Assembly: GCA_900766915.1 (NCBI GenBank)
Contig: CAAFXE010000010.1
Coordinates: forward strand, 1-62,090
Length of the DNA: 62,090 bases
DNA from: Lachnospiraceae bacterium
GTDB taxonomy: Bacteria; Bacillota; Clostridia; Lachnospirales; Lachnospiraceae
Direction of reading: 5' to 3'
Position numbers and translations under genes: made by a program. Shown here one piece after another: positions 32,403 to 40,806 of the stretch. Every line of letters starts with the position of its first letter. Within the stretch, counting starts at the first letter, position 1. Below the pieces are notes generated by a model. That model worked only from the letters and a program-made list of their open reading frames with translations. It ran no database searches and was not told the origin of the DNA.

Positions 32403-33332
32403 ATGAATAAGCATATTGAAGTGATTGGTGTGGATCATGGTTGGTCTGCAATGAAAACAGTAAGCCAGGTCTTTACGACCGGTGTGAAAGAGATTACAAC
32501 CGAGCCTGCATTTTTTGACGATGTGGTTGAGTTTGAGGGAGCCTATTACAAGGTGGGTGGCAAGCGGCTGGAGGTAAGAGACTTAAAGATTGAAAATGAT
32601 AACTTTTACATTCTGACATTAGCTGCTGCCGCAAAAGAACTTAACAGACGTGGTATGAGAAATGCCAATGTATTATTGTCTGTAGGACTGCCACTTACCC
32701 GGTTTGGTGCAGAGAAGCAGGGATTTATAGATTATCTGTCAAGAAAACGGGAAGTTAATTTCCGTTTCCAAAATGAGCAGTACCATATGAACATTGCAAG
32801 GGTGTCAGTATTTCCACAGTGTTATGCAGCAGTAGCAGACCGGATGAAAACACTGCCCAAAAGAGTGGTGGTTGTGGATATCGGAAGCTGGACGATTGAT
32901 ATCATGCCTATTGAAAACTCTGCGCCAAATGAGGCTGAATGTATCACGATCAAGCAGGGGCTTATCAAATGTATGAGAACTATCAACGAGCAGTGTGTCC
33001 GTCAGCTGGGCAATGAGATCGACGAAGGTGATATTCAGGAGATTATGAGAACAGGGAAAGGCAGCCTTCCGCAAAATTACACAGCAATCGTAAAGGAGAG
33101 CCTGAAGGGATATGCTGATAAAGTTTATAATACATTGATTGAGCATGGCTACAACCTTGATATCACACAGATTGTCTTTGTCGGAGGTGGTGCAACGGTG
33201 ATGAAGCTGTTTGGAAGCCACACAGGCAGCAATATCCAGTTTATCGAGGATGTCAAAGCGAATGCCAAGGGCTATGAATATCTTGGAAAATTATATCTGG
33301 CTTCCCATAAAAAAGAGTTTGGAATCGGGTGA
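32403..33332 (+). CDS. ParM/StbA-like actin-family segregation protein
   Basis: The 309-residue protein has the actin-fold ATPase marks of plasmid ParM/Alp proteins: phosphate-1 loop VIGVDHGWSAMKTV at the N-terminus, VVVVDIGSWTIDIMPIE as phosphate-2 (near residue 160) and ITQIVFVGGGATVMKLF as the adenosine motif. Such proteins form filaments that push plasmid copies apart. ATG at 32403 follows GAAGGAGAAAAAGAGA. The overlapping small gene downstream is the expected adaptor, and the repeat array at 36713 is a candidate centromere. Confidence 0.85.
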   Translation: MNKHIEVIGVDHGWSAMKTVSQVFTTGVKEITTEPAFFDDVVEFEGAYYKVGGKRLEVRDLKIENDNFYILTLAAAAKELNRRGMRNANVLLSVGLPLTRFGAEKQGFIDYLSRKREVNFRFQNEQYHMNIARVSVFPQCYAAVADRMKTLPKRVVVVDIGSWTIDIMPIENSAPNEAECITIKQGLIKCMRTINEQCVRQLGNEIDEGDIQEIMRTGKGSLPQNYTAIVKESLKGYADKVYNTLIEHGYNLDITQIVFVGGGATVMKLFGSHTGSNIQFIEDVKANAKGYEYLGKLYLASHKKEFGIG

Positions 33333-33748
33333 CTGAAATGGCTAAAGGGAACATTACTTTTCATAACTTAAGGATCAACTTGAATAATGAGCAGCATCGA
33401 AGGGTACACAGAGTTCTGAAAGATCTGAATACTGATGTTCATAAATCAGTGAATCAGTTCCTGATCGATGCAGCTGACTACTACATCACGATGTTGCAGG
33501 AAGGGGTGACAAAGGAGGAAAAGAGGTCCGCTGAAAGCCAATATATTACATGGGATGACATGGACAGGATACGCAAAGAGATCAAGGATGAAATGCAGAG
33601 AGAAATCATCATGGTGCTTGGAACGGCTCTCGCAGGTGGTCAGGTGAATAAGATGCAGGAAGTAAAGATGGTCAGGGAATATAGAGCAGAAGAACAGGAG
33701 GAAAGTGCTGATACGACAATGGTCGGATTGGCAGATATGTGGGGATAA
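33329..33748 (+). CDS. ParR-like DNA-binding adaptor candidate
   Basis: The 139-residue protein begins with GTG at 33329 overlapping the preceding stop by 4 bp; an ATG 9 nt later is an alternative. Its N-terminus, ITFHNLRINLNNEQHRRVHR, followed by LNTDVHKSVNQFLIDAADYY, looks like a ribbon-helix-helix DNA-binding domain, and the rest is charged and helical. Position directly after a ParM-like gene is that of ParR. No ParR family match can be confirmed by eye. Confidence 0.65.
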   Translation: MTEMAKGNITFHNLRINLNNEQHRRVHRVLKDLNTDVHKSVNQFLIDAADYYITMLQEGVTKEEKRSAESQYITWDDMDRIRKEIKDEMQREIIMVLGTALAGGQVNKMQEVKMVREYRAEEQEESADTTMVGLADMWG

Positions 33749-33753
33749 GTGAT

Positions 33754-33927
33754 ATGGTAAAAATGATTTTGAATAAAACGGGTGTATTGTTACTTACGAT
33801 ACTGAAATGGCTGTTGCAGGCCGGGGCTATGATACTGAATTTATTGTTTTTCGGGATCAGATTATTTCTTCTATTGTTTGCCCTTGTAGCTCGCATTGTA
33901 TTGTCAGTGTTCAGGATAGCAGGCTAA
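33754..33927 (+). CDS. Small membrane protein, 57 aa
   Basis: Very hydrophobic protein: after MVKMILNKTGVLL it has TILKWLLQAGAMILNLL and FFGIRLFLLLFALVARIV, two membrane helices with few charges. ATG at 33754 lies 5 bp after the ParR-like stop. Similar tiny membrane proteins occur in these elements, but no family is recognised and function is unknown. Confidence 0.6.
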   Translation: MVKMILNKTGVLLLTILKWLLQAGAMILNLLFFGIRLFLLLFALVARIVLSVFRIAG

Positions 33928-33940
33928 GAAAGGAGGATGT

Positions 33941-33973
33941 ATGAACAGAATAAGAGATGCTCCAATGAGATAA
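33941..33973 (+). CDS. Putative leader peptide, 10 aa
   Basis: A perfect AAGGAGGATGT precedes ATG and the peptide MNRIRDAPMR. A hairpin with a T-run lies 63 nt after its stop, before the DUF5688 gene. The arrangement suggests translation-linked attenuation, although a peptide this short with a good ribosome site could also be chance. Confidence 0.4.
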   Translation: MNRIRDAPMR

Positions 33974-34036
33974 GGAGCCAGGATAGCATTGTTTCCGATA
34001 AAGGAAACTAATAACAGCATATTGAATAACAGTGTA

Positions 34037-34066
34037 AGCCGAGGATATATATCCCCGGCTATTTTT
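34037..34066 (+). terminator. Terminator or attenuator before DUF5688 gene
   Basis: AGCCG-GGAT pairs with ATCC-CGGCT with one A-C bulge pair, across ATAT, followed by A-T5. It lies only 16 nt before the next start codon's upstream region, so it would gate expression of all downstream transfer genes unless another promoter follows. Confidence 0.75.
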
Positions 34067-34081
34067 GTATGGAGGAATGAG

Positions 34082-35077
34082 ATGTTAAATTATGAAGAAT
34101 TTAAAAAGGTATTAGAAGAACAGCTTTCATATTATCTGCCGGAATCACTTGCAGGTAGCAAAGTAGAGATGCACAGTGTGGAAAAAGTAAACGGTCCTAT
34201 TGATGAAATAGCTATTATTCCCCAAAAAGAAAGTGGGCAGGCAGTACATTCCATGTTAAATGTTGGAGCGTTGTATGATGAATATCAGAGAATCGGAGAT
34301 GCAGGAGTAATCATGGAGCAGACGGTTGAGAGGCTCTTAGAAAATGATGCAAATATACCGGCTAATGTTATGGAAGTAATTGACGGGGGAAGAGACAAGA
34401 TTATTATGATGCTTATCAATACGGAGCAGAACAAACAGCTCTTAGAAAAACTTCCTCACAGAGATATTTTTGATCTTTCTATTGTGTATCGCTTAGCAGT
34501 TGATGTAAATCAAAATGGAATGCAGTCATGTTTGGTAGACTACAAACTGGCAGAAAAATATGGAATGGATGAACAGGCTTTATATCAGGCTGCCAAAGCT
34601 TATACAAAAGAAGTATTGCCACCGGTAGTGAAAGATATGAATGAAGTCATGAGGGATATGTTAAAAAAAGACGGAATGCCGGATGAAATAATTGAAGAAT
34701 GCATTCCAAATGCACCAAGTGGACTAATGTATGTTATCTCTAATTCTATTGGTGTCAATGGTGCAGTATCCATGCTGTATGAGGATGAACTTCAGAAACT
34801 GGCAGAAAAGCTTGGCAGTGATCTGTATATTCTGCCTTCTTCTCTGCATGAGGTAATTGCAGTACCAAGTCATCTTGGTGAGCTGGAACAATTAGCTGAG
34901 ATGGTTCATCAGGTCAATATGACAACAGTGGATTTGAAAGACCGGTTGTCTAATCAGGTTTACCATTATGACAAGGAGTTAAGAACACTTACTCTTGCAA
35001 CCAATACCCCAAATAAACTGTTAGAAAACCAGGTGGCAGAACCGCAAATGATTTATGAAACCGGACAGTCCAGATAG
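34082..35077 (+). CDS. DUF5688 family protein
   Basis: The 331-residue protein begins MLNYEEFKKVLEEQLSYYLP and has LLINTEQNKQLLEKLPHRD-like and DIFDLSIVYRLAVDV stretches together with SNSIGVNGAVSMLY and DLYILPSSLHEVIAVP, all familiar from DUF5688 proteins on Lachnospiraceae mobile elements. ATG at 34082 follows TGGAGGAATGAG; a longer start at 33989 would run through the terminator. The function of the family is not known; it is usually close to replication and transfer genes. Confidence 0.8.
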   Translation: MLNYEEFKKVLEEQLSYYLPESLAGSKVEMHSVEKVNGPIDEIAIIPQKESGQAVHSMLNVGALYDEYQRIGDAGVIMEQTVERLLENDANIPANVMEVIDGGRDKIIMMLINTEQNKQLLEKLPHRDIFDLSIVYRLAVDVNQNGMQSCLVDYKLAEKYGMDEQALYQAAKAYTKEVLPPVVKDMNEVMRDMLKKDGMPDEIIEECIPNAPSGLMYVISNSIGVNGAVSMLYEDELQKLAEKLGSDLYILPSSLHEVIAVPSHLGELEQLAEMVHQVNMTTVDLKDRLSNQVYHYDKELRTLTLATNTPNKLLENQVAEPQMIYETGQSR

Positions 35078-35089
35078 GAGTGAACCTGT

Positions 35090-35224
35090 ATGGAAAAAGA
35101 GATCAAAGAGGTTACTGTAAAGGAGCTTTGTGAAATGATCCGTTCACAGGAAGGGGATTTTATTATCCGTGTGGAGACAGAAGGGGAGGATGCCGATGCA
35201 AAAAGGAACACCATTTCAGCTTGA
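35090..35224 (+). CDS. Small hypothetical protein, 44 aa
   Basis: ATG after GATAGGAGTGAACCTGT encodes MEKEIKEVTVKELCEMIRSQ and an acidic second half with FIIRVETEGEDADAK. It overlaps the RadC-like gene by 29 bp in another frame, with that gene's ribosome site inside it, which suggests translational coupling. No family recognised. Confidence 0.5.
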   Translation: MEKEIKEVTVKELCEMIRSQEGDFIIRVETEGEDADAKRNTISA

Positions 35225-35738
35225 TACGGTTTCCGTAAGGCTTGTAAAGGATGCACCGCTGTTTTCCAACAAAAGGATTAAGAGCCCGGAAGATGCCATT
35301 TCTGTTGTGGGAGAATTTCTATGTGACATGGACAGGGAAGTGATCTGCATGATCAATCTCAAAACAGACGGAACCCCTGTTAATTGTAATTTTGCAAGCA
35401 TGGGTGCAGTAAATCAGGCTGTCGCAGAACCAAGGGAGCTTTTAAAAAGTGCAATTCTTTCAAACGCAGCATCTATGATCATGGTTCACAATCATGTCAG
35501 TGGTTTTTTGGAGCCATCAAAAGAGGATACGGTTTTGACAGACAGGCTTCTAAAGGTATCTTCCCTGGTTGGGATTCCACTCTGGGATCATGTGATCGTC
35601 GGAGGAGATAACAGCAGATATTTCAGCTTTCATGAAAAAGGATTGATAAAAATACCAAGAATAGCTTATTTGGAAGATTATGCCCAGCTGGATTTTCCGG
35701 AACATGCAATGGTTGCGGAAAAAGGAAGGAGGCGATAG
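35196..35738 (+). CDS. RadC-like JAB/MPN domain protein
   Basis: The 180-residue protein contains the JAMM-type metal site in MIMVHNHVSGFLEPSKED (His-x-His ... Asp), in which the usual HNHPSG Pro is Val, and WDHVIVGGDNSRYFSFHEKGL near the C-terminus. It corresponds to the C-terminal RadC domain without the N-terminal helix-hairpin-helix, as is common on conjugative elements. The role is unknown; RadC is not a proven repair enzyme. ATG at 35196 follows AGGGGAGGATGCCG; 35190 is also possible. Confidence 0.85.
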   Translation: MQKGTPFQLDTVSVRLVKDAPLFSNKRIKSPEDAISVVGEFLCDMDREVICMINLKTDGTPVNCNFASMGAVNQAVAEPRELLKSAILSNAASMIMVHNHVSGFLEPSKEDTVLTDRLLKVSSLVGIPLWDHVIVGGDNSRYFSFHEKGLIKIPRIAYLEDYAQLDFPEHAMVAEKGRRR

Positions 35739-35742
35739 AAGT

Positions 35743-36711
35743 ATGGGAGATCAGAACAGTTATACGCAAGAAGAACTGGCGATTGCCAAGAGTGTAGACC
35801 TTGTATCCGTTGCCCAGAGCCTTGGATATACGGTAAAGAAGGTAGGAAACTATTACACTTTAAAGGAAATGGACTCCATCCGGATATATCAAAGGAAAAG
35901 CTGGTACCGTTGGTCAAGAGGATTTGATAAGGGAAATAATGGTGGATCCCAGATAGATTTCTTACGTGTCTTTGCCGGAATGGAGGTCAGGGAAGCCGTG
36001 TTTTGGCTGCTGGATTTTGCCGGGTATCAGAGATTAGAAGAATGGAGGCCAACAAAAGTAATTGTAGAACCCAAGGTGGAGAAAAGGGCAGAATTTGTAC
36101 TTCCGTCTGCATCCTTTGATAACAGGCATTTGTACAGATACCTGACCGGGGAAAGGAAACTAAGCAAAGAGGTCGTTGATTATTTTATCCGAAAAAGGCT
36201 GATCTATGAAGAAAGGAAATACCACAACATTGTGTTCAGGGGCAATGACAAAACCGGAGTTACCCGGTTTGCCAGCATGAGAGGAGTATTTGACCATGAC
36301 GGTAAAGGTTTTAAATGTGATGTTGCAGGGAATGACAAACATTATGGATTTAATGTCTGGAACCAGGAGAGCACGGAGTTGGAGGTTTTTGAGGCGGCGA
36401 TCGATCTGATGAGCTACATGGATATTTATAACGATTTTGAAAGTAACAAGCTGGCACTTGGGATGTTGTCCGATGCACCGCTTGTTACTTTTTTGCAGGA
36501 ACATCCACAGATCCGGACGATTAAATTCTGCCTTGATAATGACAGCCGGGGAAGAAAAGCGGCCGAACAGCTTATGAAAAAATATTACGAGCTTGGATAT
36601 GAGGTCGAGGATATGCCCCCGCCACAAGGCTATAAGGATTACAACCAGTGGTTACAGGAAGCAAATAATAAGTGCTTTCATAGAGTGAACTGTGATGGGA
36701 AGCTGCGATAG
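35743..36711 (+). CDS. Toprim-domain primase-like protein (DUF3991)
   Basis: The 322-residue protein has an N-terminal zinc-finger-like or DUF3991 region (AKSVDLVSVAQSLGYTVKKV; YYTLKEMDSIRIY; KGNNGGSQIDFLRVFAGM) and a C-terminal Toprim domain with the acidic motifs EVFEAAIDLMSY and IKFCLDNDSRGRKAAEQL (D-x-D). Such proteins are thought to prime transferred or replicated strands. ATG at 35743 follows AAGGAGGCGATAGAAGT. It directly precedes the repeat array, which fits a role at an origin. Confidence 0.85.
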   Translation: MGDQNSYTQEELAIAKSVDLVSVAQSLGYTVKKVGNYYTLKEMDSIRIYQRKSWYRWSRGFDKGNNGGSQIDFLRVFAGMEVREAVFWLLDFAGYQRLEEWRPTKVIVEPKVEKRAEFVLPSASFDNRHLYRYLTGERKLSKEVVDYFIRKRLIYEERKYHNIVFRGNDKTGVTRFASMRGVFDHDGKGFKCDVAGNDKHYGFNVWNQESTELEVFEAAIDLMSYMDIYNDFESNKLALGMLSDAPLVTFLQEHPQIRTIKFCLDNDSRGRKAAEQLMKKYYELGYEVEDMPPPQGYKDYNQWLQEANNKCFHRVNCDGKLR

Positions 36712-36712
36712 G

Positions 36713-36919
36713 AGTCAACTTAAAAAGTCGACTCGTTTTGGAAAAGTCAACTTAAAAAGTCGACTCATTTTCAAAAAGTCAACTTAAAAAGTAAGTTGAC
36801 TGCTGATCAATGCCTGAATCTGATCCCAAAAGTCAACTTAAAAAGTCGACTCGTTTTAGAAAAGTCAACTTAAAAAGTCGACTCGTTTTCAAAAAGTCAA
36901 CTTAAAAAATAAGTTGACT
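36713..36919 (+). repeat. Two clusters of 32-bp repeats (iteron or centromere array)
   Basis: Six copies of AGTCAACTT start at 36713, 36745, 36777 and 36831, 36863, 36895, exact 32-bp spacing within each cluster. Full units contain the dyad AGTCAACTT-AAA-AAGTCGACT and then CTCGTTTT or similar. The third unit of each cluster is shortened to 25 bp and ends in AAGTTGACT, a perfect dyad. The clusters are 118 bp apart. The pattern is that of a DNA-protein assembly site: a parC-like centromere for ParR, an iteron origin or an oriT accessory region. Confidence 0.9.
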
Positions 36920-36937
36920 ATGATATTTAGCGGGGTT

Positions 36938-37009
36938 TTAGGGGCAGTCCCCTAACCAGAGGCACTTGTATTACAAAGTGCGTATCTGGCAAATTCCCAT
37001 GGGGAATTT
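36938..37009 (+). other. oriT: Candidate oriT: three consecutive hairpins
   Basis: Directly after the repeats come TTAGGGG-CAGT-CCCCTAA (36938-36955), CCAGA...GCACTT/AAGTGC...TCTGG (36956-36989) and AAATTCCC-ATG-GGGAATTT (36991-37009). A stem-rich segment with an AAGTGCG motif shortly before MobC and the relaxase is where oriT is expected; RSF1010-type nick sites also contain AAGTGCG. The assignment is by position and shape only. Confidence 0.5.
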
Positions 37010-37062
37010 AGAAAGGGAAAATACGAAGTGGAATTATGGACAATTAAGAGGAGGTGGATGTA

Positions 37063-37893
37063 GTGGTGACAATTGATGTCAATCGTGTACAGCTTGAGGA
37101 AGTGGAAATAAATGGGCATTACGGGATTTTTACAGAGCTTCGTGTGGATAAGAATACGATTCCCAAAGGTTTAAAATGTTATGAGCTTCGTCATGGGGAT
37201 GATGACAGCTATCCGGTAACAGTAGAGAAGAATGTCAGGGTAAACTATTTTGGTGCGGTCCTTATGACAGATGAGATGGAGTTGGGACAGGCAGGATATA
37301 TTGATATTTCCTATGATGATTTCGGATTTACCGGAGAAGAGTTAACCATGCTGGAGTATCAGGCAAATTACATGGAGGAGCCAGCTCTCATTTCAAGCGG
37401 GGCAGATTTTTCTAAATGCATGGGTAGTTGTAATACACCATTTGAACTTACGGAAGCAGAAGCAGACAAACTTTTAGGTTATATGGAAGGGCACGACTTT
37501 CTGATAGGAGAAAAGGACGGAAATCTGTTCCGTGGAGACTTATGTTATCAGCAGGGGAAAGTTCGATGGGCACAAGACTCTATTGATGATGTCATAAACG
37601 ATGTCGGTGAATGGAACTACGAGTTGCTACAAAAGGCACAGGCTGACATGGAAAATCCGAATGACTTCATTGATTTTGCAAATAAAAAAGCGAGGAAAGA
37701 AACACTGGAGGAGGATTACCAGATATTGGATGCATTGTTTGACCGAACGAAGTATGGGGCGGAGATTCAGGGGCTTGCGGAAAAGCTGGTAGGAGAGCTG
37801 GTTCAAAAACTGCAATCAAAGGAAGGCATAGATGATGCAGTGCGAAAAATAGCGGAGTCTATTGAAGAGGGAAAGGTAAATGGCAGGAGATAA
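37063..37893 (+). CDS. LPD28-domain protein
   Basis: The 276-residue protein begins with an LPD28-like domain: VQLEEVEINGHYGIFTELRV, IPKGLKCYELRHGDDDSYP and KNVRVNYFGAVLMTDEMEL, as seen in large polyvalent proteins of mobile elements. The middle contains YIDISYDDFGFTGEELTM and the C-terminal half is acidic and helical. GTG at 37063 is chosen for its 8-nt distance from AGAGGAGG. It overlaps mobC by 14 bp, so it is part of the mobilization operon. Function unknown. Confidence 0.75.
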   Translation: MVTIDVNRVQLEEVEINGHYGIFTELRVDKNTIPKGLKCYELRHGDDDSYPVTVEKNVRVNYFGAVLMTDEMELGQAGYIDISYDDFGFTGEELTMLEYQANYMEEPALISSGADFSKCMGSCNTPFELTEAEADKLLGYMEGHDFLIGEKDGNLFRGDLCYQQGKVRWAQDSIDDVINDVGEWNYELLQKAQADMENPNDFIDFANKKARKETLEEDYQILDALFDRTKYGAEIQGLAEKLVGELVQKLQSKEGIDDAVRKIAESIEEGKVNGRR

Positions 37894-38212
37894 GAAAACA
37901 GTTGTAAAGCCTTTCCGTATGACTGAAAAAGAAGCAGAAAAGCTTAAAGCAGATGCTATGCTGCAGGGAATGAAAGAGTCAGAGTATATCAGATTGCTGA
38001 TATCCCAAAAGCCAAATGATTATCCTGAAATCCGTATCCTTCTTCGTGATCTGATCAATGAGGTCAATGCCATAGGGAACAATATCAACCAGATCACAAG
38101 GAACTACAATTCAAAGCTGTACCGGCTGGAAGACCGGGAGCTTCTTTTGGCTTATATGAAGAAGCTGAACCTGTTAGTAAAAGAGGCGGTGGCAAGGCTT
38201 GGCAATCAGTAA
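37880..38212 (+). CDS. mobC: MobC-like relaxosome accessory protein
   Basis: This 110-residue ribbon-helix-helix type accessory protein helps the relaxase at oriT. It shows KPFRMTEKEAEKLKADAMLQ, SEYIRLLISQKP and the characteristic LINEVNAIGNNINQITRNYN of MobC (PF05713). It overlaps the LPD28 gene upstream and the relaxase downstream (both 14 bp), indicating coupled translation. ATG follows GAGGGAAAGGTAA. Confidence 0.92.
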   Translation: MAGDKKTVVKPFRMTEKEAEKLKADAMLQGMKESEYIRLLISQKPNDYPEIRILLRDLINEVNAIGNNINQITRNYNSKLYRLEDRELLLAYMKKLNLLVKEAVARLGNQ

Positions 38213-39671
38213 GATACTCTACATTGGTGATTGTGGTTCCGGTTATGCAGGAAAGCATTTAAAGCAGGCACTTGATTATATTACGGAAGAACACAAGACA
38301 GGTGGTGGGCAATGGGTAGCATCCTTGAATTGTCAAAAGGAAAATGCTTACGAGCAAATGAGAGAGACCAAAGAACTGTTTGGGAAAACTGATAAGCGTC
38401 AGGGATACCATCTGATCATTTCCTTTGCAGAAGGAGAAGTAGATGCCAGGACAGCCTTTGAGGTCATTGGTCGGTTTGCAAAAGAATATCTGGGACAGGA
38501 TTACGAAGCGGTCTATTCTGTCCATGACAATACGGACCACATTCACGGGCATATCCTGTTTAACAGTGTAAGCTTCCGGACCGGGAAAAAATACCGGTAT
38601 GAAAAGGGGGACTGGGCAAAGGATATACAGCCGATCACCAACCGTCTGTGTGAAGAGTATGGTTTATCCACCATTGAGATATCGGAGGAACGGATACGTC
38701 CTTCTGAGAATTATAAAGAGTGGAATGATTTTCGTGATGGAAAGTTTGTGTGGGCGGATATGGTCAAACGTGATATTGACGCCTGTGTGCTGCAGGCAGC
38801 AACCTATGAGTCCTTTTTATCCTTACTCTCAGGAATGGGATATGAGGTAAAAAATGCTTACAGGGAGGAAGGAAAGTATCTGGCGGTCAAGCCCATGGGA
38901 CTTACTAGATTTCGGAGATGTAAAAGTCTCGGGGAAAATTACAGTGAGGCACGCATCCGTGAAAGGATCATGACAGAAAATCTTTCCACCTACAGGAGAG
39001 AGCCTGTGAAAAAACCCCCGAGAATTGTCCGGTGCAGATTTCAAAGATACCGCCGGGCAAGGATGTCTAAAATGCAGAAGCGTTACTTTGCAAGGATGTA
39101 TCGGCTGAAGTGCTTAAAGAAACGTCCTTACAGTCAGGCATGGAGATACCGGGATGATATCCGGAAGATGCAGAAGCTGCAAGAAGAATATCTGTTTTTA
39201 GTAAGGCATGATATTCATACAATGGCAGAGCTTGCGGTAGTGGCAGAGCATGTGACGGATAAAAAGAAGGAGAGCAGCAAAGAAAAGAGCCGGATCTTTA
39301 AGGAGCGGGAAAAAATGAAACCGCTATTCGATAAGGCAGCGGAACTTGAAAGACTTCGTGAGATGGAAAACTGTTACCAGAGGGGAGAGGAATTGTTCCG
39401 GGATGAACATGAAAAATCCCTGCAACTTGAGGCAAATCTGAAAAAGGAGGGATATTCCCTTGAACAGATTGCAGAGTTTAAGCTGCATTACCGGAATGAG
39501 ATCGCAAGGGTCAGGGAACAGGAAAAAGCAATCGCAAAAGAAGAGCGGATCGCAAAAAGAATTATGGAAGAAATTAGAAAAGCGGATACCGGAAAAGAAA
39601 TCCAGATGGAAAAGCAGAAGGAAGAAGAAAAAAGCAAAGAGTTGGAAAAGAGAAGTCAGCCGATTTTATAG
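38199..39671 (+). CDS. MOBP-type conjugative relaxase
   Basis: This 490-residue relaxase would nick oriT and pilot the strand. The N-terminal relaxase domain has ILYIGDCGSGYAGKHLKQAL, RQGYHLIISFAEGEVDA and the histidine triad motif HDNTDHIHGHILFNSVSF near residue 110. The putative catalytic Tyr is YITEEH (near 29). The C-terminal half is basic then a long coiled coil (from about 340). It starts with TTG inside the end of mobC. Family: MobA/VirD2-like Relaxase (PF03432). Confidence 0.93.
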   Translation: MAISKILYIGDCGSGYAGKHLKQALDYITEEHKTGGGQWVASLNCQKENAYEQMRETKELFGKTDKRQGYHLIISFAEGEVDARTAFEVIGRFAKEYLGQDYEAVYSVHDNTDHIHGHILFNSVSFRTGKKYRYEKGDWAKDIQPITNRLCEEYGLSTIEISEERIRPSENYKEWNDFRDGKFVWADMVKRDIDACVLQAATYESFLSLLSGMGYEVKNAYREEGKYLAVKPMGLTRFRRCKSLGENYSEARIRERIMTENLSTYRREPVKKPPRIVRCRFQRYRRARMSKMQKRYFARMYRLKCLKKRPYSQAWRYRDDIRKMQKLQEEYLFLVRHDIHTMAELAVVAEHVTDKKKESSKEKSRIFKEREKMKPLFDKAAELERLREMENCYQRGEELFRDEHEKSLQLEANLKKEGYSLEQIAEFKLHYRNEIARVREQEKAIAKEERIAKRIMEEIRKADTGKEIQMEKQKEEEKSKELEKRSQPIL

Positions 39672-39723
39672 GGCTGTTTTTTTATGGGATTCTTTAAGGT
39701 CAGTGAAAGAAGGGAGGAAGTAA

Positions 39724-40791
39724 ATGAGAGAAAAAGTAAGCGGCATGGACATCAATGCCCATATCAGTAAGCTGCGTAATGTCCAGCGGGTAAGTGAGGA
39801 TGTGGTAAGATTGGTGGAGTCGGACCTGAAATATGGATTATCTATTGCAGAAACAGAAGAGTATACATCGAAGCGTTTTGACTATTCCCAGATGAAGGTC
39901 TACTCTGCCTGCCTTAGAAAAGAATATCCCGGGGAAGTCAGACAATGCATCATGAGGGAAGGCTTAAGCGGGGAGCAGATGGCTGTAGCCCTTGAATACT
40001 ATGAAAAAGGGGTGCCATTGGAAGAACTGGAAAAAATCCTTGAGGATGGGAACCAGACAGCCTTTACCATGCGGAAACTGCTTCAAAACATTATGGAAAA
40101 AATGAAAGAAGCAGAAGACAAAGCAGATGAAAAGGACAGCGAAACCCTTGAACTGGTGAAACAGATGAAATGGATTGTAGAGCAGATCAAGAGCCACGAT
40201 CAGCTGTATGGTTCAGTGAATAAGAAGCTTGAAGCGTTGGAAGAAGTCAGAAAAGATGACGAGAATAAGAAAAATATGGAAAAAGAAATCCGGGAAAAGA
40301 ACGGAATGTTAGAAAAGCAGCAGGATGACCTGAACCATGCAAGGGCTTCCATTGCAAGAATGAAACAGGAAAATGAGAATATGAGAAAGGAGAAAGAACG
40401 GTTGGAAAGAAAGCTTGAAGAAATGGAAAATGCTCAAAAGGAAAAAGAATTACAGGAGCCTCAGAAATGGGAGGCGGTTGGTTACTATGTACCGGTCATG
40501 GATGAAAAAGGGAACATTATTTCCCATGTGCCAATCCAGCATACGGAACAAAGAAAAGAAAGAAGCTCCCTTACGGCCCTGTTCTCAAGACTGGTTTACA
40601 AGCGTAAGATCAACGTCGTACAGCTTGTAGCTGAAAAAGGGCTGGGTGCCGATCAGCTTGTAAAGGTACGCACAGCCATTGAGAAGGGGTTATCTGATGA
40701 ACAGCTTCTGGTACTGATTGACAGGAACATTCCGGCAGAACAGATGGAGGAGATCATCAATATCGCAGTATTCGAGAATGGCCAGAAATAG
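39724..40791 (+). CDS. Coiled-coil protein of the transfer region, 355 aa
   Basis: No family is recognised with confidence. The N-terminal third is helical with Lachnospiraceae-element phrases LVESDLKYGLSIAETEEY and MREGLSGEQMAVALEYYE; a long coiled coil covers about 110-245 (RMKQENENMRKEKERLERK); the C-terminal third returns to short repeats, VVQLVAEKGLGADQLVKV and ALEKGLSDEQL-like pieces. The GLSxEQ units occur three times. ATG follows AAGGGAGGAAGTAA. A structural or relaxosome-linked role is plausible. Confidence 0.75.
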   Translation: MREKVSGMDINAHISKLRNVQRVSEDVVRLVESDLKYGLSIAETEEYTSKRFDYSQMKVYSACLRKEYPGEVRQCIMREGLSGEQMAVALEYYEKGVPLEELEKILEDGNQTAFTMRKLLQNIMEKMKEAEDKADEKDSETLELVKQMKWIVEQIKSHDQLYGSVNKKLEALEEVRKDDENKKNMEKEIREKNGMLEKQQDDLNHARASIARMKQENENMRKEKERLERKLEEMENAQKEKELQEPQKWEAVGYYVPVMDEKGNIISHVPIQHTEQRKERSSLTALFSRLVYKRKINVVQLVAEKGLGADQLVKVRTAIEKGLSDEQLLVLIDRNIPAEQMEEIINIAVFENGQK

Positions 40792-40806
40792 CAGGGAGGT
40801 GAGAAT

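Noticed and set aside
36713..36919. CRISPR array
   Set aside because: The repeats are contiguous 32-bp units of one AT-rich sequence with no unique spacers, and no cas genes are present.
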